Shown here one piece after another: positions 48,401 to 60,400 of a stretch of DNA of 64,000 nucleotides (positions are counted from its first letter, which is position 1; every line of letters starts with the position of its first letter). The notes beneath the pieces were generated by a model. That model saw nothing but the letters and a program-made list of their open reading frames with translations, was not told the DNA's origin and ran no database searches. The stretch is from Patiria miniata. Lineage: Eukaryota > Echinodermata > Asteroidea > Valvatida > Asterinidae. Position numbers and translations under genes: made by a program. The stretch is taken from the NCBI RefSeq assembly GCF_015706575.1, contig NW_024037047.1:7134632-7198631 (forward strand), in the 5' to 3' direction.

Positions 48401-51400
48401 TTTACCTTAATTTTTTAAGAAATTTCCATTCTTTTAGCACATCTGACCAGACATCGATTTGGAATGTGTTCTAGGGCTCTTTAGCCAGCTTTCAGGAACT
48501 TTCAAGCAATTTCAATTTTTGCCAAAATTGAAGTAAAAACAAGGGGTTAACCTTACATTTTGAATCAAATTTAGCCAAATATTGACTTTTTCTCAAAACA
48601 AGGCAGCAATTCATCTGGATGCAAGAGGAACATCAATCAATACTCTTACCCGCAAAATAATGAAGATTTGGGCAAAAACCATCCATTTTTGAAGAAACAA
48701 AAGTTATAATTTTTGAGTGATTTCACCTTAAATTTTCGCCGAAATTTCCTTTTTTTATAGCACATCTGTCCAGAAATCGATTTGGAATGTGTTCTAGGGC
48801 TCTTTAGCCAGCTTTCCAGCAACTTTCAAGCAATTTCATTTTTTGGCCAAAATTGTAGAAAATACAAGGGGTTAACCTTACATTTTTAGTCTAATTTGGC
48901 CAAATATTGACTTTTTCTCAAAACAAGGCAGCAATTCATCTGGATGCAAGAGGAACATCAATCAATACTCTTACCCGCAAAATGGTGAAGATTCGGGCAA
49001 AAACCATCCTTTTTTGAAGAAACAAAAGTTATAATTTTTGAGTGATTTCACCTTAAAATTTCGACGAAATTTCCTTTTTTATAGCACATCAGTCCAGAAA
49101 TCGATTTTGAATGTGATCTAGGGCTCTTTAGCCAGCTTTCCAGCAACTTTCAAGCAATTCCGTTTTTTGCCAAAATTGAAGAAAAAACAAGGGGTTAACA
49201 TTACATTTTGAATCAAATTTAGCCAAATATTTACTTTTTCTCAAAACAAGGCAGCAATTCATATGGATGCAAGAGGAACATCAATCAATACTCTTACCCG
49301 CAAAATGGTGAAGATTTGGGCAAAAACCATCCGTTTTTGAAGAAACAAAAGTTATCATTTTTGAGTGATTTCACCTTAAATTTTCGCCGAAATTTCCTTT
49401 TTTATAGCTCATCTGTCCAGAAATCGATTTGGAATGTGTTCTAGGGCTCTTTAGCCAGCTTTCCAGCAACTTTCAAGCAATTTCATTTTTTGGCCAAAAT
49501 TGTAGAAAATACAAGGGGTTAACCTTACATTTTTAGTCTTATTTGGCCAAAAATTGACTTTTTCTCAAAACAAGGCAGCAATTCATCTGGCTGCAAAAGG
49601 AACATCAATCAATACTGTAACCCGCAAAATTGTGACGATTTGGGCAAAAATCACCCATTTTTGAAGAAACAAAAGTTAACATTTTTGAGTTTTTTTACCT
49701 TAAATTTTCGCCGAAATTTCCTTTTTGTATAGCTCATCTGTCCAGAAATCGATTCGGAATGTGTTCTAGGGCTCTTTAGCCAGCTTTCCAGTAACTTTCA
49801 AGCAATTTCATTTTTTGGCCAAAATTGAAGAAAATACAAGGGGTTAACCTTACATTTTTAGTCAAATTCAGCCAAAAATTGACTTTTTCTCAAAACAAGG
49901 CAGAAATTCATCTGGATACAAGAGGAACATCAATCAATACTCTAACCCTCAAAATGGTGCACATTTGGGCAAAAAACAGCCTTTTTTTGAAGAAACAAAT
50001 TTTTCATTTTTGAGTGATTTTACCTTACATTTTGACGAAATTACCCTTTGTATAGCACATCTGTGCTGAAGTCGATTTGGAGTGTGTTCTAGTGCCCTTT
50101 AGGCAGTTTTCCAGCTACTTTCAAGCAATTTCATATTTTGGCAAAAATTGAATAAAAAAATACAAGGGGTTAACCCTACATTTTAGTCAAACTTGGGAAA
50201 CATTGACTTTTTCTAAAAACAAGGCAGAAATTCATCAATACTCTAGCTCGCAAAATTGTGAAGATTTGGGCAGAAAACATCCATTTTTGAAGAAAATAAA
50301 TGAAAATGTTTGAGTGATTTTACCTTAATTTTTCGACGAAATTCCCTTTTGACTGACCCGGTATAAGCTTAGATCTGCTCCTTTTAGGCAAAATTCAGAT
50401 CATTTCCTGATGATACTTCTAACGGGTGTTTTTAAATATTTTTTTCCCCCATTCAGGATACGCGATAGTAACGGCCAGCGATGGTGCCTACATATGGACT
50501 GACTCGCGTTACTTCGTACAGGCCAGGCGACAGCTGGATTGCAACTGGAACCTTATGGAACAAGGTTGGCAAATAATACAGGGTGGACCAAAATAAACGA
50601 AACAGAGATATTATTGCTATTTGGAACAGAAGTAGAGCACATGTGAACCAAAGGGAGATATCTTCTGTTAGGGTTGAATCTCCTCTTTAAAATGACACCC
50701 TGATCAAGTCATCACATGCACGGTTGACTGAGCAGTAACCTATTTTATGAAAGGGTCTATTTAGAGAATTGCGCCACTTTTCAATTGTGTTTTTTGTTGT
50801 GTCAGTTGTCACGGAGTGAAAGGCTATGGTTGCCAATCAAGGCAGGTGGGAAAAAAAGAGATTTCAACATGAAAAGTGGCGCAATTCTCTAAGTAGACCC
50901 TTTCATAAAATTGGTCACTGCTCAGTCAACCGTGAATGTAAGGACATGATCAGGATATCATTTTAGAGAGGAGATTTACTTGTGCCCTAATTCTGTTCCA
51001 ATTAGCAGGTTACAGCCCGATTGTCCGAAGGTTCTTTAGTCCGAAGGGTCATTAGTCCGAAGGTTCGTTGGTCCGAAGGCTCAATAGTCCGAAGGTTCGA
51101 TAACCCGAAGGTTCGATAGTCCGAAGGGCCCATTAGTCCGAAAATTGAATAAGGTTAATTAATCCGAAGGTTCGATAGTCCGAATAGACGATAGGGCTCG
51201 ATAGTCCGAATTGACAATAAGGTTCGATAGTCCGAATAGATGATAAGGTTCGATAGTCCGAATATATGGTAGGGTTCGATAGTCCGAATTGACAATAAGG
51301 TTTGATAGTCCGAATTGAGAATAAGGTTCGATAGTCCGAATGGGCAACACGGTTCGTCAGTATGACACTTCGGACTGTCGGACCTTACTGTTGATTCGGA

Positions 51401-54400
51401 CTATCGGACCTTATTGTCGATTCGGACTATCGGACCTTTTTGTCGATTCGGACTATCGGACCTTATAGTCTTTTCGGACTATCGAACCTTATTATCAATT
51501 CGGAATAATGAACCTTCGGACTATGGAACTTTATTTTCGTTTCGGACTATTGAACCTTCGGACTGATTAACCTTATTCTAAATTCGAACCATCGAACCTT
51601 CTGATAAATTAACCTTCGGACAAATGAACCTTCGGATTAATGAACCTTCGGACTATTGCATCAAATGGTCGGATAAACGAACCTTATTTCATTTTCGGAC
51701 TAACGAACCCCCTCTTATGGAAATTTTGTGCATTCGGACTATCGAACCTTCGGACTAAAGAACCTTCGGACTATCGGACCTTCGGACTATCGGGCGGCCC
51801 CCAATTAGCAATAATATCTCGGTTTCGGTTTTTTCCCCACCCTGTAAAGGCCTATGTGTGAGAATGTCACGAGGGTGAATGGTATACACACCAATCCAGG
51901 CACCCACATTTGTTTATGGTGTAAATCGAGGATTTTCTTTTGTTTCACTTTCCTTTTACCATGTTGGCAACAGCTCTCATTGGTTTAGTACACGTTTTGT
52001 AATCGAGGTCGTCCTCCATTTGGTCCCTGTCCTCGATTCACCGATGATGTTGCACCTGTAAGTCCTCGATTTACAACATAAACAAAGTCACGCTGTCACG
52101 TCTATCACGAAGGCCTCCTTCAATGGCGAGAGCAATGCGCTAGCTATACTGTTCAGATAATCCTTTGAGGGACAGTTGTTTTTAATTGCACTATAGCGTG
52201 CAGCATAGTTGCTCCATTCAGGGGGGGGGGCGTGGTTATGTAAACACTGGCAATCGTGGACCTAGGACAAAAGGGTTAGGGCACAAACAATACGTCCACG
52301 ATTGACCGACAGTCCACGATTGAAATTCGTGTGCAAAACTAATGAGAGCTTTTTAGTACAAACAAAGAAATGAGGATTAGGGACAATAGGGGGTCCACGA
52401 TTTCCGGTGTTTGCACACTTGTGTGAGAGTACAAGCATTACATTCAATGTGTGGACTTCCGAACAAAAGATGTCCACATAAAACAGGTAGCAGCGATGCT
52501 GTGGTTTCCCCCTCTCTGGAAAACAGATTAAGAGGCATTTAGGGGTCAGGTTTATCCGTGGCAAAATGAAGAGAAACACTAAAGGGCATCATAGAAACTA
52601 AGAATTTGGGTTGAAAGAGTTTTCACAGTTTGAGTAAAACGGGTTTTTCACTGTTTTTTCTTAACTACACGCAAACAAAGGAATGTCCACACTATGTATG
52701 TAAAACAAACATTGTGTGTAGGGTGAGTAAAAATAAATAAGGAAACCGATATTCCTCTTCAATTGGCATTTCGATAAAGATTAAGCTCGCACCAATTTTG
52801 AAATGAGTGTATTTACGTTGGCATCGTATAGGTTCAGCTGGAGTTCTTTACCCTGACGATTGGATGGCTACAAACATGGCCAATGGCAGCCGGATAGGGT
52901 TCGATCCTACCCTCATATCAGCAAGTAAGTCCTTTTTTTGTAGTTGTCCAAAATTCCTTCCTCACCAAATTCTCCACGCATTTGCCCTTCTGCCCTTGCA
53001 CTCCACGCGTTTGCATTATGTCGAAGAAACAAACCCCGTAATATTAGTGGCTTGAGGTATGCAGTCCTTCAAAGGGATTTATAATTTCAAGAAGATTTTC
53101 CGATGCAATTTTTGCACCATGACGCCACTTGTTTTCATCAGATATTATGTCAATAGAGATAAGTCATTGCAAAAATGTTGAAAGACATGAATCTGGGACT
53201 GAGACACATTTCCAATTTGGTTAGAAAACACTTGTACTCAACTCTCCATGGACTAGACAACGAATTAAAACAAGTGACGTCTGCAACAATAAAAAAATTC
53301 CTGGATTAATTTCACCCAAGCAAGGGTGAAAAACTGCGACTACCCAAAATTGGGTTGTCCTTTACCCAATTGTTTGAGTTAGAATTTCTGAAAATTCAAC
53401 CAAAACTTGTGGTCATACCAGACTTAATGTAATTCGGTTTTGTATGACCACAAGTTTCGGTTGAATTCAATGTAACCCAAACAATAATTGTGTAAAGGAA
53501 AACCCAATTTTGGGTAGTTGCAGTTTTCAACCTTGCTTGAGTAAAATTAACCCAGGCAATTTTTCAGTGCATAGATGCTACACTGTTTCCAAAATTTGGT
53601 CCCAAATTTGAAAATGAAAGTTGAAGTAATCTGTTCAAATCAACCCAAATGATTTGATGTTGTGTTAATTCAATTACAGGCGAATATCTTGACTATCTGA
53701 GTGTGTTCGCTGAGGAGAAGGATAAGGTCTTGTACCTGGTCTCCGAGACTACCAATTTGGTGGACACCGTATGGGGCGCGGACACTCCCTCGCAGCCAAG
53801 TTACCCGACTGATCCTCTGACGATTCTCGACTCGACAATATACACAGGTATTAAGAAATATCGGCATCGGTGTTTGACATAATAATATATGCAGTGGTAA
53901 AACGATTTGTTTGATGAGTGTATGGTTAACTGTACATTAGATCAGTACAGCTGCATTCTCTATACTATGGGTCAGAATGATGTGGACCCAAATTAAAGAA
54001 AATATTAAAAAGATAAGTATCAATTATCAAAACAAATGCAACTGAGATATGTTATAGGCTGGTATTTTGGACATGTTTGGTGAAAGTTTCATGGGATATC
54101 TATAACACCGTTTGAAGAAAAGTGCTATCAAAGAACACACGCTAAAAACACTCTGACCACGGTTCCATAGTTCAACAAGTTGATTGAATTCGCGTACTGA
54201 TGTGACTTCATTTCAAACAGTAACATATCCCATATGCACATGTTTTGATAATTGCTACTCGTTTTTAATATTTTCTTTAATTTGGGTCCAAATCACTCTG
54301 ACTCACCCTGTACAGTGTACTTTCCATTCACTGCACATCTACGTTTGTTTATGTTATTATGATTTTACAAGTAAACATTTCATTCCTGTTATACTGTTGT

Positions 54401-57400
54401 ATACTGGAATTCTTTTTAATGGAAGGATGGAACTCCTGTTATATTGAACCAATTGAATTGAATTTAATTGGTAATTTGCCACCAAATTTGCTGATTGCTT
54501 AACTCTGACATGACCAAAGTTACCACTATAGTCCAGTTAAATCTGAATAAGTTGATCACTGATTGATTTAATTGACAATTACCAAGTAATACAATGCAGA
54601 TGGAATGATTACTTATTCTTTTCTTGATTAACAAGGCGAGACATGGCAGCAGAAGATTTATTCCTTTCCCGATGACGACAGCGTTCGCGGCAAAATGAAG
54701 GACTTAAAACCGGAGGCGGCCAACGCCTTGGTGATCAGCGCGCTGGATGAGATTGCCTGTAAGTGGCTAGTTTAGTTTTCAAGACCTTCCTGACTTTCTG
54801 TATGGAGTTTTCTTGCACAGATATTTTCCAAGCTTCCTCGTTTTAAATAGATTCGTCAAGTAACTTAGTTTTTTATGCTATCATTTTACTTAATTCCGAG
54901 TTGTGGTGGGAATACATAATTCAAACTTAGTTAAGGTGATGCAATTGCGCACATTGTTTCGCAGTTAATTGTTGTATAAACGAGTCAATGATTTTTGTGA
55001 CTCGAGTCGAGTCGAGTCATTTTAAAGAAGTGCTCGAGTCGAGTCAAGTCAATAGGTCAAGAAGGTCGAGTCGAGACGAGTCGAGTCAAATATATAGATC
55101 GAGTCAATTCGAGTCACGAATATTTGAAAACCCTAATAAAACTTATAAAAGGAGGGCATAAATTTAGCCGGCGTTCGAATCCAAGGGCTTTATAGGAAAT
55201 CGCCCAAAGCCAATGATGTAACAACGAATTTGAAAGTGTGTTTAAAGTCCGGTTCCTGGATAGTATTTTGTGCGTTCCAGAACCATGAGGTGGGAGTCTG
55301 CGACACGTTGTATGTTTGCATATGACAAGCGGCCGCTGTACCATACTCTATTCGCAAAGTGACGTGACGTGAACATAAATTTTGAACCGTGAGTCATTGC
55401 AAATAGTTTTAGCAAAGTTGTGTTTTTAGTTTTGGGACTCGAGTCTTATTAGCCTTCGCTTGAGTCGAGTCGAGTCTTCTAATGAGGAACTCGAGTCGAG
55501 TTGAGTCATTTACCCTTAGGGACTCGAGTCGAGTCGAGTCACAAAAACTTGTGACTCGAGTCGGAGTCATTGACTCGAGTCATTACTGATGACACACAGA
55601 AAGTGCAAACTGCTCCATTTTGAAATGATTAATTTTTATGCCTCATTAGCAAGATGTACATGTCAATTTAGACCGCATGCAAGTTTGTGTTGATAGGATA
55701 ATGGTTCTAATTTTGATCGGCGTTAATTTACTATTCCATCGTCTTTTTACCAAGGGCTGTTCAACATGCGGAGCAGGGACGTGCCGAATAACCCTATGAT
55801 CATATCCTATCTGATTATCACTGAAGATGACATCAAGTAAGTACAAATTAAAATCGGAATTAAAATTTGGGGTTTTCAATAGTTCCTGGAGTTGCTAAAC
55901 TAAATTATTACAACAGCAAGTTAGACCAATAAAGAAAACGCTACAGTGAACAGGCAGGCACATGTAAAATATGTAAATTGACGAATAGTGCACAATTTCT
56001 ATTTCGATACATTCTCTGTAGACTTTTTAAGACAAAGTTGTTTTCAAAACATAATATTTCAAGAGTAAATCAATATTCATTTGTTTTCCTTGTTAGGTTG
56101 TACGTAAATGGACGTGATGCACGTGCAACCACTGCAGTTATGGATCACCTGAATGCTAACGGCTGTGCAGCAGCTGGTAAAAAAATATAACAATTCAGCA
56201 TTATTCTTTATACTCTTATACCTCTTCAAATTCTCAACACATTGGAAGCATAATACACGGTCAGTGGGTAGCCAGTTAAGGCTTGCGCTTAACTTAAAAA
56301 TTACGGTAGTCGATCCGAAATTTATTTTATCTATCTCTGATCGTAGACCGACTAACTATATTGCGATGGCTCATTAGAAATCTTATAACAAAAACATTAA
56401 AAAAATATGTATTTTCATCGGAAAACAATACGAGTACTTAGGTAAGACCGCAATTGTAATTCATATCTCATTTGATTTCCCGTTAGATTGCACACAGTTT
56501 CTGCCCTACAGTCAGTTCCTGCAGGATCTGCGAACCCTGGGCGAGTCTGACATCGGCAAGATATGGATCAGTGATGCCTCAAGCTACGCCATCTATGAAC
56601 GAGTCCCAGAAGTAAGGGGTAGATTCTGAGCTGTTTATTTTTCCAGAGATTGAAATTGCTTTGTAAAATACACCAAAAAAACCCCAGGAAATTGGATTTG
56701 AAAAACGGGTATTTCTGTAAGTGTCCATCTTTTCAAACCGTGGACGAAAAATACCAGAGAACAAAAGAAAATAATATCGTCCACGATTCCCAGCATACGT
56801 CCGCGATTGTTGTCGTGTACGAAACCTATGGGAGTCTTCCTAAAAAGTACAAACAAAAGAGGGACAATAGGACGTCCACGATCGCCGGTGAACCCACGTT
56901 TGGCTGAATGTTTATAAAACCTGAACAGCTTTCGAACACGGTATTTGTTTCATTTTTTATTCCTTGTGTATTTGAATCTTTCTTGTAGCTCTGTTTTATT
57001 CTCAATGCTCTTGCTGTCATTTTGTACTGCATTTTTAAAAATTGTATTTGCCGGAATAAAGAATCTGTACATATGTTAATGGTACATGTTAAGGAGACCT
57101 TTTTGTTGTCAAAAATTATACCTTAGGGAGACACCGGACATCGGGGATGTCTCCCGAATGTCACAACTCCTATTTAGAGGCAAAAGTTTCCTGTCGCGAA
57201 TAGGCTAGATAGATTGCTCGTGGTCCAAAACATAATTTTACCAAAATTTGGTAAGGTCAAATTGGGGTTAGGTGACATTAAAGTTAGAAAACAACTTGTG
57301 CACAAGTCTATGGAGATGTTGTTCCTGTTAAAGTACCCTTCAGGAGACATTTTTCGTCATAAGTTCTACCTTAGGGAGACACCGGACATTAAGGAGACAT

Positions 57401-60400
57401 TTCTATGTCACAACTCCTATAAAGAGGCAAAATTTTACCGTCGCAAATATTAATGTTGCCACATTCATATAGAAAACTCCTGCACACTTTACCGAATTGG
57501 TACGATGATATTCAAATTAGTATTTCGGAACCAAATAATTAAGTCTAAATAGAACTATTATTTTATACTAGGATTATGCTTGACTGTTTTTACCGAGCTC
57601 TGCATTTTCTACGTGGTTATAACTACAATTTCTCCCCATAGAATATATGTGCACAATTGTGCCGGGGCCTGAGATACGTGTTTGTTATAACCGGATTTCG
57701 TCCTAACCGTTTTCGTTATAACGGGAGCCGACTGTACTTTTTTTTTTGGATTGTCAGGACAAGCGCATCATGTCTCCTTCCCCGATCCTTCTGATGAAAG
57801 CCGTGAAAAGCGAGAAGGAAATCGAGGGCATGAAACGAGCTCACGTAAGTCTGCCTGGGAACTACTACTACTAAGGTGTGTTCGTCACAAGCTTGTTATA
57901 CGGATAACAGCTTAGAATGTGATGTCCACTTAGTTAAGTCCATTTCTGTGATATATACAAGGAATTGTGGTGTGTACTAAGACAGGGTTGGATGAGAGAA
58001 ATAATATAACCCTCCCACTACTTCGAAAAAAAAATTAGAATAATCACAGGAAACAGGACGATTTTTTTCTTAAGAGTATAAAATTTAATAGCAACTTGCT
58101 TGAAATAAGTGCCTTTAAGTAAACTAACTCAAACTGTTTTGAAACCTATTATCTTTCTAAAACTGGATTTAAGGACTTAAAGGCATTTCTGTAACTTGTT
58201 TAGTAGGTCATTGTAATTGAGTTGAGCCAGTATTGTAGACAGCAAAAACCCCGATTTTTATAGTTACTTCTGCGTAACTTCGTCATAAAATTAGGCCAAG
58301 TAGTAGCATGGAGCTTCATACGATTCTTCCACAACACACCCAGCACAGTCCCGATCTATTAACAGTATCAGAGCAATCAACAAGCGGCTAAATCTCCATC
58401 CTTCCATCAAAGCTGAGCCCTCTTTGTATGATTAATAATATGTTATCTTTTCTGCCGCACAGCTGAAGGATTCTGTGGCACTCGTGGAGTTGGGAGGCTG
58501 GCTGCAAGAGACATTCGACGCTTTAGAGGTGAGTTCATTTGCAAAGTAATTAAAAGTAAAGTAAAGTAAAGTAAAGGGGACGAACATGTGTTCACAGGAA
58601 CGGAGTGCCCATCTCTCTTTCATTAGCGATTGGGCCAGACTAATATGCTGCTGTGGGGGGATGGCCACACTTCCTCCACAGCGAGTCTGTTACCTTCCCA
58701 GCGTTGAATAATGCCGGTACCCATTTAACACCGTCACCTGGGTTGAGAGGAGTAATTGAGTTAAAGCGCCTTACCCAAGGGCACAACACGCATGACCACG
58801 GCGGGGCTCGAACCCACAACCTCACGATCATGAATCCTGTGCTCTACCGCTAGACCACACGTGCTCACAAAGTGACGTACTGGTAAAAAGGCAAGCGATT
58901 GAAGAAAAAAAACAGAATCACAATTTACTGGTTATATGTGCGTGTTTATTTCTTATTAGGAGCCAAGTTCGTGAGTCAATTTTTGACAGGAATATGATCA
59001 ATTTTTTTGTGCCACTAAAATAACAGGACCCTGCAGTTGGAGCCGATACCTTGATGGAACTGGACGTGGAAAAGATGGCTTACGACTTCAGAAAGTAAGT
59101 CACCAAAAAGTTTCCAATGAGTTTTCAACAAGAAAACAGAGGGCATTGTGAAAAGTCTCAAATCTACATTTGTTCAATACATCGGTTTACGGTGTGTTTG
59201 AAAGCATTCAAAGACGTCACTGCGTCATATGGAGACATTCCTTAAAGAGTTTTCACTGAGCCGTTCGGTACCCGATGTAGTGTTGCAGTAACGTTCAACA
59301 ACGTATATGCCTATCCTTAAACTTTGTGCGTACGAGACAGCCCGAGTATTAACGTCGAAAGGTACGACTTCACTCATCTTTTTTTTCATGCAGAGATGAC
59401 GAGGAGTTTGACACCCTAAGTTTCGGAACCATCACTGGATTTGGCGCAAACGCAGCTGTAATCCACTACAGGTTTGCCATTACTTTATGTTCGTAATATC
59501 AATTTATAATATTTGTTTTCAAAGTAGGCCTAATTAATCACCCAACCAAATACGAGGAACACCGAAAAATATAGCTTGCGCATAATACACAAGTAAAGCA
59601 CAGGATATTTCTTATAATAAAGCATTTCCCGGAAAAATTCCTGAAATGTTCATTCACTTCTGAAAATCGGTCATTCAATTTTTTTCGGAGTTTGAATGCA
59701 CGTCTTTAATCCCATTTCAATTCAACGAAAGTTCAATCGTTTTCATTGTCCGTGCATTCGGTTTTGAGAAACAGACGGCCAATTATGTTATCCCTGCGTT
59801 TTAATTTACGCAAGCATACATTTTCGCGCAGAGTTCTGGAATACAATTTCGTGAATGTGCAATCAAAAGCGCTTTTTCTCATTCAAAATACTATATTACA
59901 TCACAGAACATTAAACTAAAATTGAAATAGAGTAGTCAAGGTTTGAAATAAAAGCGAAAAAAGAAGTCTTGTGAACAAATCTGAATGGACACAAACGAAA
60001 GGTGCTGCTCAATCGCTTAATTAATTGAACTGAAATGGAATCGAAAGTTCTGGTAGCGAAAGTGAAACGCGTGTTCAGAGCGATTCTCAAATTCAGACGA
60101 AAATGAATGACCGATTTTCAGAAGTGAATGAACATTTCAGGAAATTGGCCGGGAAAACCTATGTATCGGTGACCGTTTGCACAAGATGCTGACTTAAGTC
60201 AAATGGTAAATATTGTTGGCATATGCACTGATCCTCGTCTTCGCTATTTGAGGCAATAAATTTGACAAAGAGCAAACAGTGGTGAAGTACATGTATAAAA
60301 GACGACATTCACAGAGGCACTGCACAAGCTTATTTCGAAGCAGCACCCGAAACACAATAAAATCAGAGGCCTCGAATGTCCAATTTACACATTTTAACTT

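Noticed and set aside
47826..50013. Open frames repeated through the 324-bp satellite
   Set aside because: They recur with the unit period, are short and have no initiation or domain evidence.
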